From positions 1 through 36,793 of the forward strand of contig CAMCWI010000008.1 in NCBI GenBank assembly GCA_945882065.1: a stretch of 36,793 nucleotides of DNA, read 5' to 3'. Under the pieces are notes generated by a model, which was given only the letters and a program-made list of their open reading frames with translations, was not told the origin of the DNA and searched no databases. Of this stretch, positions 25,111 through 34,315 are shown piece after piece. The position numbers were made by a program, and so were the translations under genes. Positions within the stretch are counted from its first letter, which is position 1. Every line of letters starts with the position of its first letter. This DNA is from Akkermansia muciniphila. GTDB lineage: Bacteria; Verrucomicrobiota; Verrucomicrobiia; Limisphaerales; JADLHS01.

Positions 25111-25812
25111 GTGCCTGATCTCGCCGTTCTCCAAGCCCGACTTGGTTATGATTTTCGCGATGAGAGCCTGCTGCTCGTCGCCGTTACGCATCCGTCAGTG
25201 GCGCACGAACTCGGCGCGCCCGTGCAACACAATCAGCGTCTGGAATTCCTCGGCGACGCCGTGCTGCAACTTGCTTTGACGCGCGAACTCTATGAACGAT
25301 TTCCCGGCTTCAGCGAAGGTCCTTTGACCAAGGCGCGCGCCAAACTGGTGAACCGCCGCTCGCTCGCCGTGCGTGGTCGCTCGCTTGAACTAGGTCAGCA
25401 CCTTATCCTGAGTCGTGGCGAAGAATCCCACGGTGGACGTGAACGATCCTCTGCCATTGCAGACGCCTACGAGTCTGTCGTCGGGGCGATATTTTTGGAC
25501 GGCGGCTATGATGCGGCGCGTGAATTTATTCTGCGTGAATTCAGTTCCGGCTTTGGCGAGGTCAGCGCGATTCCCGTGCTGGACAATCCCAAGGGAGAGT
25601 TGCAGGAATTGTTGCAGGCAAAGTCACCCGTCGCACCGAGGTATCACGTCATTTCCGCAACCGGCCCGGATCACGACCGCATGTTTGAATGCACAGTTCA
25701 TCACGCAGGAGTGGAACTCGCGAGCGGCTCTGGCAAAAGCAAGAAAGCCGCAGAGAGCGAAGCGGCTCAGGCCGCTTTGAATAAATTGCGCGAAGAACAG
25801 CCGACACCGTAA
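25111..25812 (+). CDS. rnc: Ribonuclease III
   Basis: Double-strand-specific endoribonuclease that processes rRNA precursors and structured mRNAs. It has 233 residues. The catalytic signature is intact (QRLEFLGDAVLQL), as is the second acidic site (DAYESVVGAIFLDGGYD). A C-terminal dsRNA-binding domain starts at NPKGELQELLQAK and ends with the KSKKAAESEAAQAAL helix. I chose GTG 25111, which gives the family N-terminus (PDLAVLQARLGYDF); the ORF-track TTG at 25093 would overlap the upstream gene. Confidence 0.97.
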   Translation: MPDLAVLQARLGYDFRDESLLLVAVTHPSVAHELGAPVQHNQRLEFLGDAVLQLALTRELYERFPGFSEGPLTKARAKLVNRRSLAVRGRSLELGQHLILSRGEESHGGRERSSAIADAYESVVGAIFLDGGYDAAREFILREFSSGFGEVSAIPVLDNPKGELQELLQAKSPVAPRYHVISATGPDHDRMFECTVHHAGVELASGSGKSKKAAESEAAQAALNKLREEQPTP

Positions 25813-25825
25813 AAGTTCTCTCCCT

Positions 25826-26614
25826 ATGAAATCTTTGTTCAACTCCGCATCGAAAAGTTTAATCGGTGTCGTTCACCTCCGCCCGCTGCTCGGCTCACCG
25901 CGTTGGGGCGGCGATCTCAAATCACTCATCGCCTTCGCCGTGGCGGATGCGATTGCCTACGAACGCGGCGGCGCGAACGCCATCTTCGTCGAGAACTTTG
26001 GCGACGTGCCATTCACCAAAACTTCCGTCGGCCCGGAAACCATCGCGGCAATGACGGCAGCGGGTTGCGCGATCCGTGCGGCGGTGAAATTGCCCATCGG
26101 GTTCAATGTGTTGCGAAATGACGCCTGTGCCGCGCTCGCACTTTGCGCCGCGTGCGATGGTGATTTCATCCGTGTGAACATCCACACCGGCGCGATGCTC
26201 ACCGATCAAGGATTGATCGAAGGCGACGCATTCAACACGGTGCGCTATCGCGAACGCGTCCGCCCCGGCGCAAAGATTTTTGCCGATGTCCATGTGAAGC
26301 ACGCCGTGCCGCTCGGCGATTGGAGCATCGAGGACAGCGCCCACGACACTGTGGAGCGTGGGTTGGCAGATGCGCTCATCGTCTCTGGAGTTGGAACAGG
26401 TCAAGCCGCAGACATGGCGGATGTGGAACGTGTTCGGCGCGCATGTCCGAAAACCAAACTGTTGCTCGGCAGCGGCGTGAACGTGACAAACGTGAAAGAT
26501 TATCTGCGCTTCGCAGACGGGGTCATCGTGGGATCGTCATTAAAGAAGGACGGTAAGCTGGCAAACCCAGTGGATACGAAGCGCGTCGCCGCACTGGTCA
26601 AAGCGATGCGGTGA
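25826..26614 (+). CDS. BtpA/SgcQ-family TIM-barrel protein
   Basis: A 262-residue protein with the BtpA-family hallmarks GVVHLRPLLGSPRWGG, GGANAIFVENFGDVPF, GFNVLRNDACAAL and a C-terminal phosphate-binding-like LLLGSGVNVTNV. BtpA was named for photosystem I biogenesis in cyanobacteria, but homologues (SgcQ and others) are widespread in organisms without photosynthesis, and the reaction is not established. Nothing nearby is photosynthetic. It follows rnc by 13 bp, which suggests co-transcription. Confidence 0.9.
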   Translation: MKSLFNSASKSLIGVVHLRPLLGSPRWGGDLKSLIAFAVADAIAYERGGANAIFVENFGDVPFTKTSVGPETIAAMTAAGCAIRAAVKLPIGFNVLRNDACAALALCAACDGDFIRVNIHTGAMLTDQGLIEGDAFNTVRYRERVRPGAKIFADVHVKHAVPLGDWSIEDSAHDTVERGLADALIVSGVGTGQAADMADVERVRRACPKTKLLLGSGVNVTNVKDYLRFADGVIVGSSLKKDGKLANPVDTKRVAALVKAMR

Positions 26615-26698
26615 CGGAGTGTGTCCGTCCCCGGGCACAGCGACATGCTAGAAGCGCGTGACGTGCATTTTCCGGGCGCGCGCCGCTTTCCCGACCTG

Positions 26699-27676
26699 TT
26701 ATTTTCCCACAGGCAAAAGATCAAGCGATTCCAGCACTGCTCGAATCTTCGCCCGTTCCGGCGCACGAAATTTTTCAAACGGTTCAGCCATCAGATCATC
26801 ACAGATTCCAAGCAACGAGCAGGCGCACTTCATGCCCTTGATGACGGCGGAAGCGTGCTGCCCAACCGAGTAGATGGCGACTAGGCAGAGGAGTTTTTCC
26901 TGAAGTGTCGAGACACGGGCAGCATCTCCGGACTTTACGGCTTGAAACAATTGCACAAACAGACTCGGATGAAATTTCGCACCGCCGTTCACGCCGCCGT
27001 CACCACCACGCCGCATCGTTTCGGTGAGCAGATGCTCCGGGCCGACGAGCACCGACCAATCCGGGCGATCCTTTTTTAACGCGACGAGCTTATCGAAATA
27101 AACGAGGTCAGCAGAACTGTCCTTGAGCCCGACAATTTTTTCGAGATGCGAAAGTTGACGTAATGTTTCGGGTTCAAAGTGAACCTTGGTGAGCTGCGGC
27201 ATATTGTAAATGAACAACGGCAGCGGCTGGTCCTGCGTAAGCCGGTTCACATAATCCAACAACTCCGGTTGTGCGACGGGCAGATAGTAAGGTCCGGCGG
27301 AAACTACGGCTTGCGCGCCAGCATCCGCCACGTAACGGGCAATAGCGATGGATTCAGTGAACGCCGTGTCGGTGATCCCGACGAGGACAGGAATCCTGCC
27401 GTGCACTTGTTTGTATACGCGCTCAATCACTTCGCGCCGCAGACGATAACTTAACCCCGGCCCTTCGCCGCTCGTGTCCAGAATAAAAAGTCCATGCACG
27501 CCACCGCCGATGATGTGTTCAACGAGCCGCTCAAATCCGGCAATGTCCAGAGCATCACGGTCACGCAATGGCGTGATCATGGGCGGGACAATTCCCGAAA
27601 GGCTTTTAACCGCGACTGAAGCTCCACTCGCACCTAGCTTGGTTTTGGCTTCCGACTTGATTGGCGACAGATTCAT
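26699..27676 (-). CDS. Dihydrodipicolinate synthase/N-acetylneuraminate lyase family aldolase
   Basis: A 325-residue class I aldolase of the DapA superfamily. The Schiff-base lysine is in IVGLKDSSAD, the catalytic tyrosine in LFIYNMP, and the pyruvate-binding motif reads ILDTSGEGPGLS (canonical GTTGE). The altered motif and lack of neighbouring dap genes suggest a lyase for a sugar acid or another 2-keto acid rather than true DapA. The ORF track starts it at 27751, but those 25 residues look non-coding; ATG 27676 precedes the barrel by about 25 residues. Transcribed alone on the minus strand. Confidence 0.88.
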   Translation of the reverse strand: MNLSPIKSEAKTKLGASGASVAVKSLSGIVPPMITPLRDRDALDIAGFERLVEHIIGGGVHGLFILDTSGEGPGLSYRLRREVIERVYKQVHGRIPVLVGITDTAFTESIAIARYVADAGAQAVVSAGPYYLPVAQPELLDYVNRLTQDQPLPLFIYNMPQLTKVHFEPETLRQLSHLEKIVGLKDSSADLVYFDKLVALKKDRPDWSVLVGPEHLLTETMRRGGDGGVNGGAKFHPSLFVQLFQAVKSGDAARVSTLQEKLLCLVAIYSVGQHASAVIKGMKCACSLLGICDDLMAEPFEKFRAPERAKIRAVLESLDLLPVGK

Positions 27677-27876
27677 CTGATTGTGAGCGGCGCGGCGGAT
27701 GGAATTCTTACAGGAGCTGAAACCATCACGCATCACGCATTGCTTGCACAATAACGTGTCACAATGCAGAGATCTGGGTAAATTGAGTTGAATATCCGAT
27801 TGTATCCGCGTGTATTCAAGTTTCTAAACTCAACCGGTGGCTTGCTCTGGTCATCTGGCTGTCGTAAAACGTCCGC

Positions 27877-28068
27877 GTGTCAGACGCGACCCCGCCTGCG
27901 AATCAATCGCACGATGCATCTTTCAAGATTGCCTGCCGGACAGACGGGGTCTTTGATGGCGAACACTGGCGCTGGTGTCCGCAGTGCGGGCACGAACTGC
28001 ACAATGAGAAATGCAAGCTCCGCTGCCCGCGTTGCCATTACTTTATGAGTTGCTCGGACTTTGATTGA
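27877..28068 (+). CDS. Small double-CxxC zinc-ribbon protein
   Basis: A 63-residue protein starting with GTG. The C-terminal half has a compact four-cysteine ribbon (CPQCGHEL and CPRCHYFM) ending in SCSDFD; an additional Cys lies between the pairs. Sequences ending in CPRCGYFMSCSDF are familiar to me as short conserved proteins of unknown role in planctomycete/verrucomicrobial genomes, but I cannot verify this. It may bind zinc or act as a rubredoxin-like iron site. No operon partner is obvious. Confidence 0.7.
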   Translation: MSDATPPANQSHDASFKIACRTDGVFDGEHWRWCPQCGHELHNEKCKLRCPRCHYFMSCSDFD

Positions 28069-28152
28069 ATGCCTCACTGCAAACCGCGTGGTTCGTAAAA
28101 TCGCTACGCGTGCACTGCGTTCCGGCCCACATATCCGTGTCAGAAGCCAAGT

Positions 28153-28181
28153 TTGACAGGGCTTTCGCGCGCCCCAATAGT
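28153..28181 (+). promoter_or_regulatory. Sigma-70-like promoter of the GH-like gene
   Basis: A perfect TTGACA, 17 bases, then AATAGT (four of six matches to TATAAT), ending 14 bp before the ATG at 28196. This is the best housekeeping-type promoter seen in the window; the implied leader is about 8 nt. Confidence 0.45.
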
Positions 28182-28195
28182 CTTCCGTAGCCTTG

Positions 28196-29986
28196 ATGCA
28201 AATATGTTTCAAACGGATTCTTTGCTGCCTCGCTGCGTTGTTCCTGCTTTCCAAAGGCAACGCAGGCGAGGTCCGCTCCACTTGGCTCGCCCGCGATTCG
28301 CTCGTTTCCAAGGACACGATCGCCACGGCCATGAACCTCGCGGCGTCCAACAATTTCAACGTCGTTTACGTCAACGCCTGGAGTCGCGGCTATCCGCTCT
28401 GGCGCAGTTTGGTTTTTTCCAACGAGACCGGACTCATCATTGATCCTTCCTACACGACTCGCGATGTCATGGCGGAAGCCATCGCGGAAGGACATCGCGT
28501 GGGACTGCACGTCGTCGCGTGGATGGAATATGGTTTCGTCGGCGGCTACACGGGATATTTTCCCGGCACAAGCGGTAAAGGAAAAATCTTCGACGTGCAT
28601 TCCGACTGGGTCGCGCAGCAGCAGGATGGAACGGAAATTGACGGCAGCAATTTTTATTGGATGGCTCACACGCGCCCCGACGTGCAGCAGTTCCTCATTA
28701 ACATGACCAAGGAACTGGTTTCCAACTATGACCTCGACGGCGTTGAATTGGATCGCATCCGGCTTTCGAGCCTCGCGTATGGTTATGATCCTTACTCGCG
28801 CTCTCTCTACGCGGCGGAGAACGGCGGGCAACAACCTCCCGCGAACACGAGCAACGCAGGCTGGATGCGTTGGCGTGCGGACAAGTTGAATTTATTTCAC
28901 GCCAATGCTTACGACGCGGTAAAGGCTTTGTATCCGCGCTTCATAGTGGCCAACGCGCCGAGCGCGTATGGCTACAGCACCTATGCGGCCTACAACAGCT
29001 TCTGTCAGGACTGGGTCTGGTGGCTCGCCAACGGCAAGGTGGACAGCATCGAACTCCAGTGTTACGTCTCCACACCCACGTCGTTCAGCAACAATCTCCG
29101 CTACGCGTCCAGGCAGGTTTCAAATCATGTCTCTAAGATCAGCCCCGGTTTTGCATTGCGTCCAAACAATGCCTGGATCGCAAACTCGGAGATTTTGAAA
29201 TACGTGGACGTGGCGCGCAGCGGCGGCTTCGGCGGGCAATCTGTCTGGTATCACGCCGACCTCACCGTCTCGAATAATTATCCCAACCTCTACGCCAACC
29301 GCTACGCCGCGCCGTCTGCGCCGGGTTATCTTCCCGCCGACTGGCGCAACTATCGCAACATCACAGCCATCTCCAACACCGCTGACGCTGTGCGCACCGG
29401 AACATGGACTTCGAGCGCCAATCAGGGTTACTCCGGCAACTCCCTCTACGCATCGTCCGGCATTCTCGCCACGATTGATTATTATTTCAACGTCCCCACC
29501 AACGGCATCTACGAGGTCTATGCGTTCACCGTTGTCAGCGGCAATCGCGCTACCAACGCGCCCTACGTCTGCTTCGACGCCTATGGAAATGTCGTCACCA
29601 ACTACGTCAATCAAACGCTCTCGCCCAACACGCGCTGGATCAAGTTGGGTGATGTTTTGCTCGCGCCCGGTCGCCGTCGCGTCACGCAACTTTCCAATCA
29701 AGCCGTGCCAGCCGGACAACTCACAAGCGCAGATGCGGTGATGATTTCACTCAACCGCCGCCTCTCCGAGAAACCGACGCTCACGCATCTCGGCATTGTG
29801 ACCAATGGACAGTTCCCGCTCCGACTCGGCGGCAATGTGGGGCAGCGTCTCCGCATAGAATCCTCCACGAACCTCGTGAACTGGACATCGCTCACCAACG
29901 TCACGATGCCCGGCGCGTTCGGGGAAGTCACTGTCGCGGCCACGAACGCGCCGCTCCGTTTCTATCGCGCCGCGCTCGCGCCGTGA
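28196..29986 (+). CDS. Secreted YngK/GHL10-type glycosyl-hydrolase-like protein with golvesin-like domain
   Basis: A 596-residue exported protein. After a signal peptide (MQICFKRILCCLAALFLLSK) comes a family-10-like hydrolase domain (about 25-375; DUF187/GHL10 type) starting EVRSTWLARDS, with NFNVVYVNAWSRG and the acidic strand DLDGVELDRIRLSS as a likely catalytic region. A golvesin/Xly-like beta domain follows (about 385-525: GTWTSSANQGY, GIYEVYAF, ADAVMISL). The C-terminal ~60 residues (LRIESSTNLVNWTSL..FYRAAL) form a short beta repeat seen at the ends of secreted verrucomicrobial proteins. The substrate is probably a polysaccharide but is not identifiable. A TTG three bases earlier in the track is not needed as the start. 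Confidence 0.88.
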   Translation: MQICFKRILCCLAALFLLSKGNAGEVRSTWLARDSLVSKDTIATAMNLAASNNFNVVYVNAWSRGYPLWRSLVFSNETGLIIDPSYTTRDVMAEAIAEGHRVGLHVVAWMEYGFVGGYTGYFPGTSGKGKIFDVHSDWVAQQQDGTEIDGSNFYWMAHTRPDVQQFLINMTKELVSNYDLDGVELDRIRLSSLAYGYDPYSRSLYAAENGGQQPPANTSNAGWMRWRADKLNLFHANAYDAVKALYPRFIVANAPSAYGYSTYAAYNSFCQDWVWWLANGKVDSIELQCYVSTPTSFSNNLRYASRQVSNHVSKISPGFALRPNNAWIANSEILKYVDVARSGGFGGQSVWYHADLTVSNNYPNLYANRYAAPSAPGYLPADWRNYRNITAISNTADAVRTGTWTSSANQGYSGNSLYASSGILATIDYYFNVPTNGIYEVYAFTVVSGNRATNAPYVCFDAYGNVVTNYVNQTLSPNTRWIKLGDVLLAPGRRRVTQLSNQAVPAGQLTSADAVMISLNRRLSEKPTLTHLGIVTNGQFPLRLGGNVGQRLRIESSTNLVNWTSLTNVTMPGAFGEVTVAATNAPLRFYRAALAP

Positions 29987-29993
29987 GGTGATG

Positions 29994-30074
29994 CGTTTTC
30001 CGTGTTCCGTTTTGCGTCAAGTATTCAGTGATGGTTGTCGCAGCTACTTGACGCAAAACGAAACACTCAAAACG
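29994..30074. terminator. Large palindrome between convergent genes (bidirectional terminator candidate)
   Basis: Two 30-nt arms (29994-30023 and 30045-30074) match as reverse complements at 27 of 30 positions; the inner 22 have a single mismatch (core CGTTTTGCGTCAAGTA). The loop is 21 nt. It fills the 92-bp gap between the convergent GH-like gene and the jelly-roll gene. Poly-T tracts lie inside the arms rather than after them, so a conventional U-tail is lacking. Confidence 0.6.
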
Positions 30075-30078
30075 TTTC

Positions 30079-30720
30079 TCACTTTCCACCCGCCGTCTCC
30101 ACCCGCAACTCATCAAACCAGATCGGCGTCCCCGCAAACGGACTGCCCAGCACCGAAGACTTGCCCGTGACTGGCTCTTCCTTCTCGTCGGCTGAAACCG
30201 TCCACTCCTTCGGCTCGCTATCGCCTTGCCACGCCTTCCCTTCGATCTTCCACTCGCCGTCCTTGATCGCGCGTATCTGAAATCGTAGATGCGTCCACTC
30301 GCCGGATTTCCAATCAAAATTCACCGTCGCCTTCACCTCTGCATCCCGTAAAAGTTCTAGTGCTTTCTTGCTTGGTGACACTTGCAACTTCCATCCGCTC
30401 ACGCCGCCGAGTCCGACACCAAACGTCGGCGCGCGTCGTCCCTTGCTCGTGCTGAAAATCCTCGCGCACACGCTCGCGTTCTCTTTTTGATTCGGCCCAA
30501 ACTGCGCGCCAAAACTGTCCAGCGGCGCACCTGGAAGCTCGAGAACCTTGTTCGTCCCGTCCGCCTTCACCGCGAACTCCCCGCCCAGCACCATGATTTC
30601 TTCCGGCACTTTGCCAACCTCTGCCTTCTCAAAATCATTTTCGTAAAGAGGCTTCACCGCATCCGCAGCAAGAGAAGCACCGCAACAAGCCAGCAGTCCA
30701 CAAAGTAAAAAAGTTTTCAT
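30079..30720 (-). CDS. Secreted jelly-roll/LamG-like protein of unknown function
   Basis: A 213-residue protein with a signal peptide (MKTFLLCGLLACCGASLAAD) and a beta-sandwich-like body: LYENDFEKAEVGKVPEEI, VLELPGAPLDSFGAQFGP, THLRFQIRA, WFDELRVE. This pattern resembles LamG/concanavalin-like or DUF1080-type domains of exported verrucomicrobial proteins; it lacks recognisable catalytic residues. It starts 22 bp after the FtsX-type permease gene and is likely the last gene of that operon. Its start codon lies within a two-unit CACGGATNAA decamer repeat. Confidence 0.75.
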   Translation of the reverse strand: MKTFLLCGLLACCGASLAADAVKPLYENDFEKAEVGKVPEEIMVLGGEFAVKADGTNKVLELPGAPLDSFGAQFGPNQKENASVCARIFSTSKGRRAPTFGVGLGGVSGWKLQVSPSKKALELLRDAEVKATVNFDWKSGEWTHLRFQIRAIKDGEWKIEGKAWQGDSEPKEWTVSADEKEEPVTGKSSVLGSPFAGTPIWFDELRVETAGGK

Positions 30721-30738
30721 CCGTGTTAATCCGTGGTT
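30716..30738 (-). repeat. Two-unit decamer repeat overlapping a start codon
   Basis: On the minus strand the sequence reads AACCACGGATTA then ACACGGATGA, with the ATG of the 30720 gene inside the second unit. It is the same repeat type as at 17733-17764. Confidence 0.6.
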
Positions 30739-30742
30739 GAAA

Positions 30743-33700
30743 TTATTCGTTCCTCAGCGCCTTCAACAAATCCCCGCGCACCGCAAACCGCGTTGCCGCC
30801 CACGTCCATAACGCGCCGTTCACCAGCACTGCACCCAGCGTGATTGCCAGTGACATCAAGGGCAATTCACCGTTGGCCGAGAGCAACGCGGGCAATACCG
30901 CCACCGCTGCCGCGACAACTCCGAGCGCAAGCCCCGCCAGCAACAGCGTGCCATTCTCCATCAGGATCAGCCGTTGCAACGTCGCCTTGCGAAACCCCAC
31001 CGCCATCATCACCGCCAGTTCACCGCGACGCTCCAGCACATTTCGTAGCACCACGATCCCCAACCCCACGCTGCCGAGCAGCAGGCCGAGTCCACCCAAA
31101 ACCTGAAATGTGCCGAGATACGTGTTCTGCACCGCGTTGAATTGATTGAGCCGCGTCACGGTCGGCGTGAGTTCCAGTCCCACGTCCTGCATCGCCCGCG
31201 ACAACGTGGCCGACACTTGCGACACGGCGTTCGACGGGGCAACAATCAGAAACATTCGATACCCGCTCTCGCCCGGAAAGCGTTTCACGAACTCGGCTTC
31301 ATCAATGATGAGTTGTCCCTGCAAGATCGAGTTCGCCACCGCTCCTACGATCCGCACCTTGAACGGCTGCCCGCGCTCGTCAACGTAATCAATCGTGTCC
31401 CCGACTTTTTTCTTCATCGCCCATTGGATAGAGTTGGCGTCGCCGATGGCTGGGATTTCGTCCACAAGCAGGGGAATGTCTTTATCTTTGAACCAATATA
31501 AATGCGCCAGCGATTTCCAAGATTTTGGGTCTTTGATTTTTTTTGCTGCTTTTGCAAACGCAAACCGCCCCTCCAACATCTTTGATTTTACGCCAAGCAA
31601 CCTCGGCTTCTGCGCTGCATTCAGATTCAGACAACTCGCCTCGTCCCCGGCGCGCACGCGGAAGGGCACAACGTTCACGCAGACCAAATCTTTTTCATCC
31701 AATGCAAAAAATTCTTTGCCTGACTGCGAATTCAGATCATGCACGACCGGCATCGTTGTCTCGCCAATCAGGGCGAAGCCGCCTGTGCCGGAAGTTTTGT
31801 GTGTGGCGTCCCGATTCGCGTCCTGCCGAAACACGCCGATGCTCACGATGAGAAAGCTTCCACAGGCGAGCATCGCCATCGTCGCCAGACTCCGCTTCCG
31901 CCGCCGCGCACAACCACGCACTGCAAGTGACGCAAGCGTAATTGAATCGCCGATGCTCAAGTGTCCAAGCCGCGCGTTAGCAAACGCCAATCCCGCGATC
32001 AAAACCAACGCACCCGCGCCAAAGAACGCCCCTGCGTTCGCAGTATCGCCCTTCGCCAAAGTCCAACCCACCAATCCAAGCGCACCAACCAACGCCACGA
32101 CTGCGATGACTTTGGACTTTGGGCTCTGGGCTTTGGACTCCTCGGGTTGGATTTCCCCAGCCAGCAATTCGCGCGGCGACCGCTTCACGCACTTCCGCAA
32201 GGCCAGCCAGATGGTGATCGTCGAAACCACCACGCTTGCGAATAATCCGATCACGAGCGTTTGACCCGTGACGTGGAAACTCAACGCCGTTGCACCCACT
32301 GCATCCCGCCAGACCGTGCTCAAACCATGAATCATCGCCTTCGCGTAATAGATTCCGCCCACCGCGCCGATCACACCACCGATGAACGCCAGCACCACGC
32401 CTTCACGTAGAAAAAGCTTTCGCACCTGTGCTGGCGTGAATCCCAGCGCGAGCAGAGTGCCGATCTCCGGCGCGCGTTGGTCCAATCCGAATTGAAACAA
32501 CATCGCCATCAGCAATAACGCCGCTGCGATGACGAAGAAGCTGAAGCCGAGAAACAACCCGCCGAAGTCTTGGGATTCTTCGGCGGCTTTGAGTGCTTGC
32601 TCCCGCACCGGCTCAAAACGCAGGCCGAGTTCCTCCGGCTTGAGAGTGGCGAGGATTTTCTTTTCGAGCGCAGCTTGGTAATCCGTCACGGGAGAGTTCG
32701 TTGGAATCGGAAATCGGATCGCCGTCAGATTGCCGAAGCGATTGCCCCACATCTTCTGCCCGGCGGCGAGTGTGATGAACGCCTTGGGCGTGCCACGATG
32801 TTGCTTCCAGTAATCATCATCCTTCTTGCGGATTTCGTAAGTGAGCGGAAAGCCTGCATCCCATTCGCTCGTGCTTTCGGCCTTCTCGATACCGGGGAAA
32901 TCCGGCATGAGCGTGCGATCTGCCCACGGCAATTCCATCGGCACGATGCTGTGAACGCGAAACGTGTTCGTCGCCTCCAAAAGATTCGCGCCCGATTCCG
33001 GCAGAAAATAACTCAACGCAATTTCATCGCCGGGCTTCACCCGCAAATCGTCCGCGAGCCACTGACTCACGACGATCTCGTCATCGCGCAAATCTGACGG
33101 CGTCCACGGCGCACCGGCTGCGGTGACCATCGAGTAAGGCGCGGCGTTTGTGCCAGCGCGCAGCAGCGTGGCGAGGTAGGTGAGGATGGGTTGGGGTTGA
33201 AGATTTGTCACGACGACCATCGTTGCAGGCGGATTAGATGAATCGCTTGGCCTTCCGTATCCGTAGGCATATTGCGGAACAATGTGGTTTGTATGACTTT
33301 CCGCAGATCTTACCGCTGTGGGGTCTCGTAACCACCAAGACGTTGCTTTAGGAAGCACGCGATTGGTCGCAGCATTGACGAGCGATGGTTCCAGGAATAC
33401 GCGCTCGCTCACGAGCTCAATCCAGCGCTGTTCTGGCTCCACTCTCAATGTTGCTTGTATATCCGCTAACACGACACGAGCCTTTAGCATTTCTTTCAAA
33501 CTGGCTTCTATCTCGGCCGTTGGCAAAGGCTCCAGTCGAACTCGCCCAAGAGTTTCAGGACGAAGAACCATGCCGAGGAAGTCGCTAGCCAAACTCCGAT
33601 AGCCAGACGGAAGTTTTCGTAACACTCGGTCTTCCAAGCTGCCTTGATTCAACCACCTTTCCTTGCTGAGCATCAGGTTTGCGCGTGCTGGCAACCCAAC

Positions 33701-34315
33701 AGTTTCCCCGAGAATGTCACGCCGGATAAAACAGTTGAGCACGGGAATGGTGCTGGCGCGCAAACTAAAATCGCCGCCCAGTTCCGCCGGGATCACGGCT
33801 TGAACTGTCATGCGCACAGACGCGTTAGGAGTACTTGCGCGCGTCATCGGACTTTCTTGAGAAACAACCGATGGCTTTTCAATGTAGATCAAGATTTCGT
33901 CGCCAGGATGGGCATCAAGCTTTCGGGCAAGTTGGTAATTCAATACAACCATTCCCGGTGCTATTTGGGAGATAGCCTCGGAAATCTCCTCATTCCAAAA
34001 ATCCGCAGCCACGCCTAACACATTGATTTGATTGGCTCGCGCTGAACCATCGCGATTGGCCGCGGTTCCAGGCAGACTCAATACCGCGCCGCTAGGAGCA
34101 AGACCAGACATGAAGAATCGGTCGGTTGGACCGAGTGCGAGCGCAAATGGGCCTAATCGCTCCACCGCCCTCTCACGCAAACTTCCTTTCACCGAATCCC
34201 CCACCACCAGCGCGCCGATGAGCGCCGCGCTGCCGATGGTCGCGCCCAGCACCACGCCCAGATGCGAGCGCCAGTGGAAGCGCAGACTGCGACGGATGAG
34301 CGTGCGGAAAGTCAT
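30743..34315 (-). CDS. FtsX-like ABC transporter permease, long form
   Basis: A 1190-residue inner-membrane protein of the MacB/LolE/FtsX superfamily. An N-terminal helix (LGVVLGATIGSAALIGALVV) and a very large periplasmic region are followed by hydrophobic clusters at about 585-720, about 750-810 and about 1065-1180, consistent with two FtsX modules (ALGFTPAQVRKLFLREG and AVGFRKATLQRLILMEN are equivalent coupling segments). It pairs with the ATPase at 34312, whose stop codon overlaps its start by 4 bp. Likely roles are lipoprotein release or mechanotransmission rather than classical import. An in-frame heptanucleotide repeat encodes SKAQSPKSK between membrane modules. Confidence 0.92.
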   Translation of the reverse strand: MTFRTLIRRSLRFHWRSHLGVVLGATIGSAALIGALVVGDSVKGSLRERAVERLGPFALALGPTDRFFMSGLAPSGAVLSLPGTAANRDGSARANQINVLGVAADFWNEEISEAISQIAPGMVVLNYQLARKLDAHPGDEILIYIEKPSVVSQESPMTRASTPNASVRMTVQAVIPAELGGDFSLRASTIPVLNCFIRRDILGETVGLPARANLMLSKERWLNQGSLEDRVLRKLPSGYRSLASDFLGMVLRPETLGRVRLEPLPTAEIEASLKEMLKARVVLADIQATLRVEPEQRWIELVSERVFLEPSLVNAATNRVLPKATSWWLRDPTAVRSAESHTNHIVPQYAYGYGRPSDSSNPPATMVVVTNLQPQPILTYLATLLRAGTNAAPYSMVTAAGAPWTPSDLRDDEIVVSQWLADDLRVKPGDEIALSYFLPESGANLLEATNTFRVHSIVPMELPWADRTLMPDFPGIEKAESTSEWDAGFPLTYEIRKKDDDYWKQHRGTPKAFITLAAGQKMWGNRFGNLTAIRFPIPTNSPVTDYQAALEKKILATLKPEELGLRFEPVREQALKAAEESQDFGGLFLGFSFFVIAAALLLMAMLFQFGLDQRAPEIGTLLALGFTPAQVRKLFLREGVVLAFIGGVIGAVGGIYYAKAMIHGLSTVWRDAVGATALSFHVTGQTLVIGLFASVVVSTITIWLALRKCVKRSPRELLAGEIQPEESKAQSPKSKVIAVVALVGALGLVGWTLAKGDTANAGAFFGAGALVLIAGLAFANARLGHLSIGDSITLASLAVRGCARRRKRSLATMAMLACGSFLIVSIGVFRQDANRDATHKTSGTGGFALIGETTMPVVHDLNSQSGKEFFALDEKDLVCVNVVPFRVRAGDEASCLNLNAAQKPRLLGVKSKMLEGRFAFAKAAKKIKDPKSWKSLAHLYWFKDKDIPLLVDEIPAIGDANSIQWAMKKKVGDTIDYVDERGQPFKVRIVGAVANSILQGQLIIDEAEFVKRFPGESGYRMFLIVAPSNAVSQVSATLSRAMQDVGLELTPTVTRLNQFNAVQNTYLGTFQVLGGLGLLLGSVGLGIVVLRNVLERRGELAVMMAVGFRKATLQRLILMENGTLLLAGLALGVVAAAVAVLPALLSANGELPLMSLAITLGAVLVNGALWTWAATRFAVRGDLLKALRNE
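32109..32136 (-). repeat. CTTTGG-type heptanucleotide tandem repeat inside the permease gene
   Basis: Four successive 7-mers on the plus strand: ACTTTGG, ACTTTGG, GCTCTGG, GCTTTGG. In the permease frame (minus strand) they encode AQSPKSK-type peptide in a hydrophilic linker. Confidence 0.7.

Noticed and set aside
31395-32264. 289-residue plus-strand ORF
   Set aside because: Antisense to the FtsX-type permease, Ser/Pro/Arg-rich with no domain.
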